The notes under the pieces were generated by a model. It did not search any database. It was not told the DNA's origin and was given only the letters and a program-made list of their open reading frames with translations. A program made the position numbers and the translations under genes. This document shows positions 52,682 through 61,799 of a stretch of DNA of 64,000 nucleotides, piece by piece (within the stretch, counting starts at the first letter, position 1; every line of letters begins with the position of its first letter). Source of the DNA: Reyranella sp. (GTDB lineage: Bacteria; Pseudomonadota; Alphaproteobacteria; Reyranellales; Reyranellaceae); assembly GCF_004296935.1 (NCBI RefSeq), contig NZ_SCVH01000106.1:27815-91814 (forward strand), read 5' to 3'.

Positions 52682-54454
52682 TCAGACGGCAAGGCTCTTG
52701 ATATAGGCCCGCCAGCCGCCGAGCGAAGTGATGTCGCGCGCCCCGGCGATGGCGTGGCTCTCGCAGAGGAAGCCCAGCACACCGGAGCCGTCGGCGAGCG
52801 CGACAGTGCCGAGGCCGAGCGGCGCGGGGATCCTGGTGACGAAGGCGCCGACCTTGTCGGCCGGTAAGCTCCAAACCTCCAACTCGATGGCGCCGCCGCC
52901 TTCGGCCATGCGCACCATGCCGGGCCGCTGCGGTGGACCGCCGGGCAAGGCATAGAAGCGATAGACCGGCGCGGTCTTGCCGGCGCTTTCCAGGCGACCG
53001 CCCAGCTCGGTGAGTTGGCCGTTCAGCGGCAGGCCGCTCATATGGGCGCCGACCACGGCGATGGAAACGCGATCCTCGACGACCACGGGATCGTGCGCCG
53101 GCGCCGGCAGCCGGCTCGCGGTCTTGCCGAGCGACAGTGGCACGGCGCGCTGCCAGCGCGCGCCAAAGGCCAGCAGGGTGCGTTCGGCGTAAGCACGGGC
53201 GATCAGGGTGATGCCGAAGGGCAGGCCATCGGGACGGAAGCCGAAGGGGAGGGCGAGGCCGGCGAGGCCGAAGAAATTCACGAAGTTGGTGTAGTGGCCG
53301 AGATGCGAATTGTAGAGCACCGGCTCACGCTCGAGATCGGCCAGACGATAGATCGTGCCCGCCGTCGGCAGGGCGAGGAAATCGAGGCCGTGCATCTCGG
53401 CCGCCGCGCGCGCCTTCAACTCGGCGAGCTTGTACTGGCCCTCGAAGGCGTCGACGGCGCTGTACTTGCGTCCGCCCAGCACGATCTGCTGCGTCGTCGG
53501 CCAGACGCCGGCGTTGTCAGCGGCGCCTTCGATGAAGGCGCCGACCGCCGCCGTTCGTTCCGCCACCCACGGCCCGCTGTAGAGAAGCTGGGCGGCGTCG
53601 CGAAAGGGCGCGTAGTCGAAGTCGACCGCCGTGCCGCCCAGCGCCTTCAGCTTCCCGACGGCCTCGGCGTAAAGGGCGGCATAGGCATCGTCGCCGAAGA
53701 ACTCGAGCGGTCTCGGCACGCCGAAGCGGAACGTCTCGCCGATGGCCGGCGTCGCGCGAGGCGTGCAGGCGACGCCCAGCACGGCATCGGCATCGGCGCA
53801 GCAGAGCGCAAACACCGACACGCAATCGAGCGAGCGGCAGGCCGGCACGACGCCTTCGTTGCTGAAAAGGCCCGGCGTCGGCTTCAGGCCGACGATGTTG
53901 TTGAAGCCGGCGGGCACGCGCCCCGAGCCCGCCGTGTCTGTGCCGAGCGAGAAACTCACCAGGCCCGATGAAACAGCGACGGCCGAGCCCGAGCTCGAGC
54001 CGCCGGGAATGTAGTCGGCATTGAACGGATTGCGCGGCACGCCGTAGGGCGAGCGCACGCCCACCAGGCCGGTCGCGAACTGGTCGAGATTGGTCTTGCC
54101 CACAACGATGGCACCCGCTGCCACCAGGCGCAGCACGATCTCGGCTGAAGTCCTGGCCTCGTAGGCGAAGCCGGGACAGGCCGCCGTCGTCGTCATGCCG
54201 GCGACGTCGATATTGTCCTTCACGGCGAACGGGACGCCATAGAGCGGCAGCTTCTCGATCTCGCCGCGCCGCGCCGTGAGGCTGTCGGCCTGGGTGCGCA
54301 GGGCGGCATCGGAGGCGCGGGAAATCCACACCTTGTCGTCGCCTGCGGCGGCGATGCGCTTCAGGACCTCCTCGACCACCTGTCGGACGTCGAGTTTGCC
54401 GGACCGATAGGCATTGCGCAGCGCGTGAACGCCGAGATCGAGCGGGGCTGTCAT
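52682..54454 (-). CDS. atzF: Allophanate hydrolase (AtzF/TrzF-like)
   Basis: A 590-residue two-domain enzyme that hydrolyses allophanate to CO2 and ammonia. Residues 1-450 are the amidase domain with Lys79 (PFAVKDNID), cis-Ser153 (PGGSSSGS) and nucleophile Ser177 (TDTAGSGRVPAG). Residues about 470-590 are the C-terminal allophanate-hydrolase domain (YRFYALPGGPPQRPGMVRM, LGGWRAYIKSL). ATG at 54452-54454 is preferred to a start 8 codons upstream. No urea carboxylase gene is adjacent, so allophanate likely arises from the AtzE/AtzH-type enzymes encoded across the divergent operon, not from urea. Divergent from the ABC importer with 119 bp between starts. Confidence 0.92.
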   Translation of the reverse strand: MTAPLDLGVHALRNAYRSGKLDVRQVVEEVLKRIAAAGDDKVWISRASDAALRTQADSLTARRGEIEKLPLYGVPFAVKDNIDVAGMTTTAACPGFAYEARTSAEIVLRLVAAGAIVVGKTNLDQFATGLVGVRSPYGVPRNPFNADYIPGGSSSGSAVAVSSGLVSFSLGTDTAGSGRVPAGFNNIVGLKPTPGLFSNEGVVPACRSLDCVSVFALCCADADAVLGVACTPRATPAIGETFRFGVPRPLEFFGDDAYAALYAEAVGKLKALGGTAVDFDYAPFRDAAQLLYSGPWVAERTAAVGAFIEGAADNAGVWPTTQQIVLGGRKYSAVDAFEGQYKLAELKARAAAEMHGLDFLALPTAGTIYRLADLEREPVLYNSHLGHYTNFVNFFGLAGLALPFGFRPDGLPFGITLIARAYAERTLLAFGARWQRAVPLSLGKTASRLPAPAHDPVVVEDRVSIAVVGAHMSGLPLNGQLTELGGRLESAGKTAPVYRFYALPGGPPQRPGMVRMAEGGGAIELEVWSLPADKVGAFVTRIPAPLGLGTVALADGSGVLGFLCESHAIAGARDITSLGGWRAYIKSLAV

Positions 54455-54509
54455 GTCCCGGTTGTAGACAAGGGCCACCGCGAATGCAGCCGACAGATTC
54501 GCGCGGAGA

Positions 54510-54526
54510 TTGGCACGACCCTTGCA
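54510..54526 (+). promoter_or_regulatory. Sigma-54 (RpoN) promoter of the ABC importer operon
   Basis: TTGGCACGACCCTTGCA matches the -24/-12 consensus YTGGCACG-N4-TTGCW in every position, with GG and GC 10 bp apart. Transcription would start near 54537, giving a ~37-base leader before the ATG at 54574. This predicts nitrogen-responsive, NtrC- or other bEBP-dependent control. It lies in the region shared with divergent atzF; an enhancer site was not recognised. Confidence 0.85.
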
Positions 54527-54573
54527 TTCAAGGCGGCGGGATCGTGTGGGTCCGAAAAAACAGGGGGACTACA

Positions 54574-56178
54574 ATGAAGCGTCGCTCATTCATCAAGACG
54601 ACGGCTGCCGCCGGCGCCGCGGCCACGACCGCTCCGGCCATCTGGTCGGAGGCCAAGGCACAGGCGCGCAACGAGACGCTTCTGCTGGTCACCGAGAGCC
54701 CGCCCAATTCGATGGATATCCACGGCGTCGGCACCAACCGGCCGGCCTACGAGGTATCGTGGAACTGCTACGACCGGCTGATCACCTACGGTGTCAAGAA
54801 GGACGCCAACGGCAACGATCATTACGACTACACCAAGCTCCAGCCCGAGCTCGCGACCGAGTGGGATCTGAAGCCCAACTCGGTGACCTTCAAGTTGCGC
54901 AAGGACGCCAAGTTCCACGATGGCACGCCGATCACCGCCAAGGACGTGAAGTGGTCGTTCGACCGCGCGGTCACGGTGGGTGGCTTCCCGACCTTCCAGA
55001 TGAAGGCGGGCTCGCTGGAGAAGCCGGAGCAGTTCGTCGCCGTCGACGACAACACCTTCCGCGTCGACTTCGTGCGCGCCGACAAGCTCACCATGCCTGA
55101 CATCGGCGTGCCGGTGCCGGTGATCATGAACTCCGGGCTCTGCAAGAAGAACGCGACCGCCACCGATCCGTGGGCGATGGAATGGTGCAAAAACAACCTG
55201 GCTGCCGGCGGCGCCTACAAGGTCGAGCGCTGGCAGCCCGGCCAGGAAGTGGTCTTCGCGCGCAACGACGACTGGAAGAACGGGCCGCTGCCCAAGGTTC
55301 GCCGCGTCATCCAGCGCATCATTCCGTCGGCCGGCAACCGCCGTGCGCTCCTCGAGCGCGGCGACGCCGACATCTCGTTCGACTTGCCGTCCAAGGATTT
55401 CGCCGAGCTGAAAACCTCACCCAAGCTCACGGTGATCGGCACGCCGATCGAAAATGCCATGATGTATCTCGGCATGAACGTGAACCAGAAGCCGTTCGAC
55501 AACGTCAAGGTGCGCCAGGCCGTGGCCTGGGCCATTCCGTACCAGCAGATCATGGACTCGGTGATGTTCGGCCAGGCGCTCCCGCTGTTCGGCGGCGCCG
55601 ACAACAAGTTCAAGGGCGCCTACTGGCCGCAGAAGGACGGCTACAAGACCGACATCGCCAAGGCCAAGGCACTGATGGCGGAGGCTGGCTATCCTGCCGG
55701 CTTCGAGACCACGCTGTCGTTCGATCTCGGCCTTGCCAGCACCAATGAGCCGCTCACCATCCTGATCCAGGAGAGCCTGGGGCAGATCGGCATCAAGGCC
55801 TCGATCAACAAGATCCCCGGCGCCAACTGGCGCGGCGAGCTGCTCAAGAAAAACATGCCGATGATCACCAACGCCTTCGGCGGCTGGCTGAACTATCCGG
55901 AGTATTTCTTCTACTGGTGCTATCACGGCCAGAACGCCGTCTTCAACACGATGGGCTACAAGAACCCGACCATGGACGCGCTGATCGACAAGGCGCGGTT
56001 CACGACGGGCCCGGAGTACGAGGCGGCGGTGAAGGGCTTCATCGACATCGCCTTCGAGGAGGTGCCGCGCGTGCCGATCTTCCAGCCGCTGCTCAACGTG
56101 GCGATGCAGAAGAACGTCACCGGCTACCGCTACTGGTTCCACCGCCAACTCGACTATCGCCAGCTCGTGAAGGGCTAG
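54574..56178 (+). CDS. ABC transporter substrate-binding protein, Opp/Dpp type
   Basis: A 534-residue SBP_bac_5 protein. The Tat-type signal KRRSFIKTTAAAGAAATTAPA (residues 2-22) begins at ATG 54574. Core motifs: LATEWDLKPNSVTFKLRKDAKFHDGTPITAKDVKWSFDRAV and VRQAVAWAIPYQQI. It is the first gene of an operon with two permeases, two ATPases and the AtzGEH-like enzymes. The ligand should be the operon's substrate, probably a small ureido or amide compound or peptide. Confidence 0.93.
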   Translation: MKRRSFIKTTAAAGAAATTAPAIWSEAKAQARNETLLLVTESPPNSMDIHGVGTNRPAYEVSWNCYDRLITYGVKKDANGNDHYDYTKLQPELATEWDLKPNSVTFKLRKDAKFHDGTPITAKDVKWSFDRAVTVGGFPTFQMKAGSLEKPEQFVAVDDNTFRVDFVRADKLTMPDIGVPVPVIMNSGLCKKNATATDPWAMEWCKNNLAAGGAYKVERWQPGQEVVFARNDDWKNGPLPKVRRVIQRIIPSAGNRRALLERGDADISFDLPSKDFAELKTSPKLTVIGTPIENAMMYLGMNVNQKPFDNVKVRQAVAWAIPYQQIMDSVMFGQALPLFGGADNKFKGAYWPQKDGYKTDIAKAKALMAEAGYPAGFETTLSFDLGLASTNEPLTILIQESLGQIGIKASINKIPGANWRGELLKKNMPMITNAFGGWLNYPEYFFYWCYHGQNAVFNTMGYKNPTMDALIDKARFTTGPEYEAAVKGFIDIAFEEVPRVPIFQPLLNVAMQKNVTGYRYWFHRQLDYRQLVKG

Positions 56179-56199
56179 GCGCGGACGCCGGAGGCGGCG

Positions 56200-57213
56200 A
56201 TGCTGAACCTGCTGCTGTCGCGGCTGGCGACGGCGATCCCCAGCATCGTGGGGGTCGTCGTCGTCACCTTCATGCTGACCCGCCTCCTGCCGGGCGACCC
56301 GGCGGCCTATTTCGCCGGGCTGGCCGCGAGCCCGCAGGCGATTGCCGAGATCAGGGCAAAGCTCGGCCTCGACAAGTCGTTGCCCGAGCAGTTCGTCGGC
56401 TACATCGGCGATCTGCTGCACGGCAATCTCGGCAATTCGCTCAGCACCGGCCAGCCGGTGGTGGTGGAGATCGCCACCCGCCTGCCGGCCTCGGCCGAAC
56501 TCACCCTGTTTGCCTTGATCGTGGCCGTCGCCATCGCCATTCCGCTGGGTGTCCTGGCGGCGGTGAAGCAGGGAACCTGGATCGACCACACCTGCCGGAT
56601 CGTGACGACGGCGGGCGTATCACTGCCGGTGTTCTTCACCGGCCTGCTGTTCGCCTACGTCTTCTATTACCTGCTGCAGTGGGCGCCGGCGCCTACCGGG
56701 CGGCTCGACGTCTTCCTCTCGCCGCCGACGCACATCACCGGCTTCTACCTGATCGACTCGGCGCTGACCGGCAATCTCGAGACGCTGTGGGGTGCCCTGC
56801 GCCAACTGGCGCTGCCTGCCATCTCGATGGCGATCTTCTCGCTGGCGCCGCTCGCCCGTATGACACGCGGCTCGATGCTGGCGGTGCTGGGCAGCGACTT
56901 CATCCGCACCGCGCGGGCGAGCGGACTTTCGCCGCGTACCGTCATCTTCACCTATGCCTTCCGCAATGCCGTGCTGCCGGTCATCACGACCCTGGGCATG
57001 GTGTTCTCCTTCCTGCTGGGCGCCAACGTGCTGGTCGAGACGGTGTTTGCCTGGCCGGGCATCGGCCTCTACGCCGTGAACGCGCTGATCACCTCGGACT
57101 ATGCGCCGGTCCAGGGCTTCGTGCTCACCATGGCGATCCTCTACGTGGCGCTCAATCTCACCATCGACTTCGTCTATGGCCTGGTCGACCCGCGCGTCCG
57201 GCTGGATTCCTGA
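56200..57213 (+). CDS. ABC transporter permease (DppB/OppB type)
   Basis: A 337-residue inner-membrane protein with six helices. The GDPAAYFAG motif near the N-terminus, GDLLHGNLGNSLSTGQPV and the EAA loop DFIRTARASGLSPRTVIFTYAFRNAVLP are typical DppB features. It begins 21 bp after the binding-protein stop. Confidence 0.94.
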   Translation: MLNLLLSRLATAIPSIVGVVVVTFMLTRLLPGDPAAYFAGLAASPQAIAEIRAKLGLDKSLPEQFVGYIGDLLHGNLGNSLSTGQPVVVEIATRLPASAELTLFALIVAVAIAIPLGVLAAVKQGTWIDHTCRIVTTAGVSLPVFFTGLLFAYVFYYLLQWAPAPTGRLDVFLSPPTHITGFYLIDSALTGNLETLWGALRQLALPAISMAIFSLAPLARMTRGSMLAVLGSDFIRTARASGLSPRTVIFTYAFRNAVLPVITTLGMVFSFLLGANVLVETVFAWPGIGLYAVNALITSDYAPVQGFVLTMAILYVALNLTIDFVYGLVDPRVRLDS

Positions 57214-57215
57214 CG

Positions 57216-58061
57216 ATGCTGCCGCTGCTGCGCCACGCTCGCTACGTGCTGTCGGAGAATCCGGTCACCGGGCTGGCGTTTGGCCTGTTCGCGCTGTTCC
57301 TGATCGCGGCCCTCTTCGGTCCGGTGCTGGCCCCGTACAATCCGCTGCAGAGCAACGCCGCCATGGCGCTGAAGCCGCCCTCGGCGGCGCACTGGTTCGG
57401 CACCGACCAGCTTGGCCGCGACATCTTCAGCCGCGTTCTGGTGGCGACGCGGCTCGACCTCACCATCGCCTTCGCCTCGGTGATCCTGGCCTTCATGCTG
57501 GGCGCGCTGTCGGGCGTCGCGGCGGGCTATTTCGGTGGCTGGACCGACCGCATCGTGGGCCGCCTCGCCGACACCATCATGGCCTTCCCGCTGTTCGTGT
57601 TGGCCATGGGCATCGTGGCGGCGCTGGGCAACGAGGTGATCAACATCGTGATCGCCACGGCCATCATCAACTTCCCGCTCTATGCCCGCGTGGCGCGTGC
57701 CGAGGCCAACGTGCGGCGTGACGCAGGCTTCGTCGAGGCGGCGCGCCTCTCGGGCAACGGCGAGGCGCGGGTGGTGCTGGGCCATGTCCTGCCCAACATC
57801 ATGCCGATCATGATGGTGCAGATGTCGCTCACCATGGGCTACGCCATCCTGAATGCGGCGGGCCTCTCCTTCATCGGCCTCGGTGTGCGCCCGCCGGACG
57901 CGGAATGGGGCATTATGGTCGCCGAGGGGGCCAACTTCATCCAGTCCGGAGAGTGGTGGATTGCGCTCTTTCCCGGCGCCACGCTGATGCTGGCCGTCTT
58001 CTGCTTCAATCTGCTGGGCGACGGGCTGCGCGACATCATCGATCCCAGGATGCGGACATGA
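57216..58061 (+). CDS. ABC transporter permease (DppC/OppC type)
   Basis: A 281-residue membrane protein with six helices; LAPYNPLQSNAAMALKPPSAAHWFGTDQLGRDIFSRVLVATR is the DppC N-terminal signature and DAGFVEAARLSGNGEARVVLGHVLPNIMP the EAA loop that contacts the ATPases. The start lies 2 bp after the DppB-type stop. Confidence 0.94.
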   Translation: MLPLLRHARYVLSENPVTGLAFGLFALFLIAALFGPVLAPYNPLQSNAAMALKPPSAAHWFGTDQLGRDIFSRVLVATRLDLTIAFASVILAFMLGALSGVAAGYFGGWTDRIVGRLADTIMAFPLFVLAMGIVAALGNEVINIVIATAIINFPLYARVARAEANVRRDAGFVEAARLSGNGEARVVLGHVLPNIMPIMMVQMSLTMGYAILNAAGLSFIGLGVRPPDAEWGIMVAEGANFIQSGEWWIALFPGATLMLAVFCFNLLGDGLRDIIDPRMRT

Positions 58062-58086
58062 GTTCTGGCCCGTCCGACAGGTGCAA

Positions 58087-58218
58087 ACCTCACCCTGAGG
58101 AGGCCCGCAGGGCCGTCTCGATCCGGGCGGGGTATTCCCCGCCCTTTGGTGGGCGCGAGCACCATATCTGCTGCCCATGCTTCGAGACTCTCGCTGCGCT
58201 CGCTCCTCAGCGTGAGGT
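58087..58218. repeat. Palindromic dispersed repeat inside the ABC operon
   Basis: Arms ACCTCACCCTGAGGAG (58087-58102) and CTCCTCAGCGTGAGGT (58203-58218) are inverted copies with one mismatch, with further inner inverted segments (GTCTCGA ... TTCGAGAC). It fills most of the 163 bp gap between the second permease and the first ATPase gene. The same element type occurs at 62211-62320. The ATPase gene start at 58225 lies just after it. Confidence 0.75.
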
Positions 58219-58224
58219 GATCGG

Positions 58225-59193
58225 GTGAGCACCGTTCCAGCTCTTGCCGTCGAAGACCTGTCGGTCGAGTTCCGCACCCGCTCCGGCATCGTCAAGGTGC
58301 TGGAGCATGTCGGCTTCAGCGTCGACAAGGGCGAGACCGTGGCGCTGGTGGGCGAGAGCGGCTCGGGCAAGTCGGTGACGGCCTTCGCCGTCATGGGCAT
58401 CCTCGATGCCGCCGGCAAGGTGACGTCGGGCCGGGCCATGTTCGGCGGCGCCGACCTGCTGGCGCTCGGCGAACGCGATCTTGCCGAGCAGCGCGGGCGC
58501 GAACTCTCCATGATCTTCCAGAATCCGCGTACGGCGCTGAACCCGATCCGCCGTGTCGGGTTGCAGATCGCCGACGTGCTGGTGCGCCATGGCGGCGCCA
58601 CCCGCAACGACGCCCCGCAGGCGGCGATCGAGATGCTGAAGAAGGTGCGCATCCCCGATCCCGAGCGACGCGCCGAGGCCTATCCCTTCGAGCTCTCGGG
58701 CGGCATGTGCCAGCGCATCATGATCGCCATCGCGCTCGCCTGCCGGCCGGCGCTGCTGATCGCCGACGAGCCGACCACCGGCCTCGACGTCACCACGCAG
58801 GCCGTGATCATGGACCTGATCGGCGAGTTGGCGGGCGAGGCGGGGATGGCCACCATCTTCATTACCCATGACCTGGCGCTGGCCGCCGAATATTGCGACC
58901 GCATCGTGGTCATGCATGCGGGCCACATCGTCGAGGCCGCGCCCGGCCGAGATCTCTTTACCCACCCGCGCCATCCCTATTCGGCCAAGCTGTTGGCCGC
59001 GACGCCGGGCGAGACCGTCTCGCTCGAGAACATGGCCTCGATCCCCGGCGGTCTGCCCGACCTGCGCCGGTCCGACCTGCCGGCCTGCCGCTACAGCGAC
59101 CGCTGCGAGCGCCGCCTCGGTCAATGCGCCCAGCCGCTGCCACAGCGGACCGTGGGCGAGCGCCGCGTCGTCGCTTGTTGGAATCCGCTGTGA
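58225..59193 (+). CDS. ABC transporter ATP-binding protein (DppD/OppD type)
   Basis: A 322-residue ATPase: Walker A GESGSGKS, signature LSGGMCQRI, Walker B LLIADEPTTGLD, and the C-terminal oligopeptide-ATPase extension with cysteines (CRYSDRCERRLGQC) typical of DppD. GTG start at 58225, with AGGTGAT upstream inside the palindromic repeat, so the repeat may affect translation. Confidence 0.93.
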   Translation: MSTVPALAVEDLSVEFRTRSGIVKVLEHVGFSVDKGETVALVGESGSGKSVTAFAVMGILDAAGKVTSGRAMFGGADLLALGERDLAEQRGRELSMIFQNPRTALNPIRRVGLQIADVLVRHGGATRNDAPQAAIEMLKKVRIPDPERRAEAYPFELSGGMCQRIMIAIALACRPALLIADEPTTGLDVTTQAVIMDLIGELAGEAGMATIFITHDLALAAEYCDRIVVMHAGHIVEAAPGRDLFTHPRHPYSAKLLAATPGETVSLENMASIPGGLPDLRRSDLPACRYSDRCERRLGQCAQPLPQRTVGERRVVACWNPL

Positions 59194-60209
59194 GCACTGT
59201 TCCACCGGGTCCGCTGCTCGACGTTGCCGAACTGGCCAAGCGCTTCACCGTCGGCGCCAAGCAGGGCCTGCTGGCGCGCGCCACTTCGTTCCGCAAACCG
59301 GTGGCGCCGCTGCCGCAGCTCCATGCCGTCGACGAGGTGAGCTTCACCATCGGCCGCGGCGAGACGGTGGGTCTCGTGGGCGAATCGGGCTGCGGCAAGT
59401 CCACCCTGGTGCGGCTGATCAACCGCCTGCTCGATCCGACCTCGGGCAGCATTCGCCTGGGCGGCACCGAGCTGGCCGACTTCAAGGCGCGGGACTTCGC
59501 CGCCAATCCCCATCGCGCGCGCATCCAGATGGTGTTCCAGGATGCCGGCGACTCGCTCAATCCGCGCTACACGGCGGCCGATGCCATCGCCGATCCGGTG
59601 CGGCGCCTGAAGAAGACGTCGGGCGCCGAGCTCACGGCCCGCGTCGAGGCGCTGGCCGACATGACCGGCCTGCCGCGTGAACTCCTCTCGCGTTTCCCGC
59701 ACCAACTTTCCGGCGGCCAGAAGGCGCGCGTCGGCATCGCACGCGCGATCGCGGTCGAGCCCGAGCTGCTGATCCTCGACGAGCCGACGGCAGCGCTCGA
59801 CGTCTCGGTGCAGGTCGTGATCCTGCAGCTCCTGCAACAGCTCAAGCGCGAACTCGGCATGAGCTACCTGTTCGTGAGCCACGATCTCAACGTCGTGCGG
59901 TTGCTCTGCGACCGCGTGCTGGTGATGTATCTCGGCAAGGTCGTGGAGCAGGGGCCGGCCGCCGAGGTCTTCGCCGATCCCCGGCACCCCTATACCAGGG
60001 CGCTGATCTCGGCGATCCCGCAGGCCGTGCCCGAACAGCGCGCCGGCCGCCTGCGCCTCGATGGCGAGCCGCGCAGCCCGATCGATCCCGATCCGCGGGT
60101 CTGCCGCTTCTACGGCCGCTGCCCCAAGGGCACGCCGCGCTGTGCCGAGGAAATGCCGCTCTTGCATCCAGCGGGTGCGGCGCGGCAGGTTGCCTGTCAC
60201 TTCGCTTGA
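59190..60209 (+). CDS. ABC transporter ATP-binding protein (DppF/OppF type)
   Basis: A 339-residue ATPase: Walker A GESGCGKS, signature LSGGQKARVGIAR, Walker B LLILDEPTAALDVS, C-terminal CRFYGRCPKGTPRC. GTG start overlaps the DppD-type stop (GTGA). With DppD it energises the importer. Confidence 0.93.
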   Translation: MSTVPPGPLLDVAELAKRFTVGAKQGLLARATSFRKPVAPLPQLHAVDEVSFTIGRGETVGLVGESGCGKSTLVRLINRLLDPTSGSIRLGGTELADFKARDFAANPHRARIQMVFQDAGDSLNPRYTAADAIADPVRRLKKTSGAELTARVEALADMTGLPRELLSRFPHQLSGGQKARVGIARAIAVEPELLILDEPTAALDVSVQVVILQLLQQLKRELGMSYLFVSHDLNVVRLLCDRVLVMYLGKVVEQGPAAEVFADPRHPYTRALISAIPQAVPEQRAGRLRLDGEPRSPIDPDPRVCRFYGRCPKGTPRCAEEMPLLHPAGAARQVACHFA

Positions 60210-60222
60210 GGGGAGGAAAGAC

Positions 60223-60411
60223 GTGGCCGACGACAAGCCCGATGTTGCGCGCCTGGTCGACGAGGCGGCGAAGGCTCTTGGCCTGCCGATCGCGCCCGAG
60301 TACCGCGCCAACGTGATTCTGAACTATGAGCGGTCCCTGATGATCGCGCGGCCGTTGCTCGAGGTCGAACTCGACGACGAGCTGATTCCCGGGCCGGTGT
60401 TCCGGCCATGA
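60223..60411 (+). CDS. atzG: DUF4089 small protein, AtzG/HpxX-like
   Basis: A 62-residue protein: VARLVDEAAKALGLPIAPEYRANVILNYE, then LLEVELDDELIPGPVF, the pattern of DUF4089. AtzG is a GatC-like stabilising partner of AtzE in cyanuric acid breakdown; HpxX occupies the same place in the oxalurate operon of Klebsiella. GTG start at 60223 follows GGGGAGGAAAGAC. The stop overlaps the amidase start (ATGA), so the partners are co-translated. Confidence 0.85.
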   Translation: MADDKPDVARLVDEAAKALGLPIAPEYRANVILNYERSLMIARPLLEVELDDELIPGPVFRP

Positions 60412-61790
60412 CCGATCCACTGTCGAAATTTGCGACCGCCACCGAGATCGCGGGCGCAGTGATGAGCAAGAAGGTCAAGGCTTCTGCCGTGATCGACGCC
60501 ACGCTGAAGCGGATCGCGGCGGCTGAACCCACGGTGAACGCGTTCACCGACATCGTGGCCGAGCGCGCCCGCAAACGCGCCGCCGAGATCGACGCCGGCA
60601 ATCATCGTGGCCCCTTGATGGGCGTGCCGTTCGCGGTGAAGAACCTGTTCGATATCGCCGGCCTGCCGACGCGTGCGGGCTCCAAGATCAATGTCGATGG
60701 CCCCAAGGCAGCTCGCGACGGCGCGCTGGTGCGCAAGCTGGAGGCTGCCGGTGCGATTCTGGTGGGCGGCCTCAATATGGGTGAGTACGCCTACGATTTC
60801 ACCGGCGAGAACGCGCACTACGGCCCCTCACGCAACCCGCGCGACACGACACGCATGTCCGGCGGCTCGTCGGGCGGGTCGGGCGCCGCGGTCGCCTCCG
60901 GCGAGGTGCCGCTGGCGCTGGGCTCCGACACGAACGGCTCGATCCGCGTGCCGTCCTCGCTCTGTGGTCTGTTTGGCCTCAAACCGACCTATGGCCGTCT
61001 GAGCCGCGCTGGTTCGTTTCCCTTCGTCGATGCCTTCGACCACTTGGGGCCGATCGCACGCTCGGCCGAGGACCTGGCGCTGTCGTTCGATGCCATGCAG
61101 GGCTGGGATCCCGACGATCCGGTCTGCACCGATCGCCCGTCCGATCCGACCCTGCCGCGCCTGATCGAGGGCATCGACGGACTGCGCATCGCCATTGCCG
61201 GCGACTACTTCGCCAGGGGTGGCGAACCCGAGGCGTTCGAGGCCGTGGCCACCGTCGCCAAGGCGCTGGGCGCCTCGAAGACCGTCGTGCTGCCGCAGGC
61301 CGCGGCGGCGCGGGCGGCGGCCTATGTCATCACCGCCATCGAGGGCGGGCAGCTCCATTTGCCGCGACTCAGGGCCCGGCCGCAGGATTTCGATCCCGAT
61401 ACGCGCGAGCGCTTCATGGCGGGCGCACTGCTGCCCGGCGCCTGGTACGTGAAGGCCCAGCGCTTCCGCCGGCACTATCGCGCCAATGTGCTGAAGATCT
61501 TCGACGAGGCCGACATCGTGCTGGCGCCGGCCACACCCTGCACCGCGCCAAAACTCGGCCAGGTCATGATGAAGCTGGGCGGCGTCGATCTGCCGGTGCG
61601 CGCCAATCTCGGCCTCTTCACCCAGCCGATCTCGTTCATCGGCCTGCCCGTGGTGGTGGCGCCGCTGCAGCGGCCTGGCGGCCTGCCGATCGGCGTCCAG
61701 CTGATCGCCAAGCCCTACAACGAACAGGCCGCGCTGCGCGTGGCCGCCTTCCTGGAGAAGCAGGGCATCGCCGCTGCACCGCCCGCGTAA
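60408..61790 (+). CDS. atzE: AtzE/HpxY family amidohydrolase (amidase signature)
   Basis: A 460-residue amidase with Lys78 (GVPFAVKNLFD), cis-Ser154 (SGGSSGGSGA) and nucleophile Ser178 (GSDTNGSIRVPSSLCG). The gene neighbours, a DUF4089 gene before and a DUF3225 gene after, are those of AtzE and HpxY. AtzE cleaves 1-carboxybiuret to 1,3-dicarboxyurea; HpxY acts in oxalurate use. Which applies here is unknown. ATG overlaps the atzG-like stop. Confidence 0.88.
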   Translation: MTDPLSKFATATEIAGAVMSKKVKASAVIDATLKRIAAAEPTVNAFTDIVAERARKRAAEIDAGNHRGPLMGVPFAVKNLFDIAGLPTRAGSKINVDGPKAARDGALVRKLEAAGAILVGGLNMGEYAYDFTGENAHYGPSRNPRDTTRMSGGSSGGSGAAVASGEVPLALGSDTNGSIRVPSSLCGLFGLKPTYGRLSRAGSFPFVDAFDHLGPIARSAEDLALSFDAMQGWDPDDPVCTDRPSDPTLPRLIEGIDGLRIAIAGDYFARGGEPEAFEAVATVAKALGASKTVVLPQAAAARAAAYVITAIEGGQLHLPRLRARPQDFDPDTRERFMAGALLPGAWYVKAQRFRRHYRANVLKIFDEADIVLAPATPCTAPKLGQVMMKLGGVDLPVRANLGLFTQPISFIGLPVVVAPLQRPGGLPIGVQLIAKPYNEQAALRVAAFLEKQGIAAAPPA

Positions 61791-61799
61791 GGAGCAAAA

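Noticed and set aside
60408-61790. AtzE-like amidase as GatA (glutamyl-tRNA amidotransferase)
   Set aside because: A GatC-like partner precedes it, but the flanking DUF3225 and divergent allophanate hydrolase genes indicate the AtzE/HpxY branch; no gatB is adjacent.
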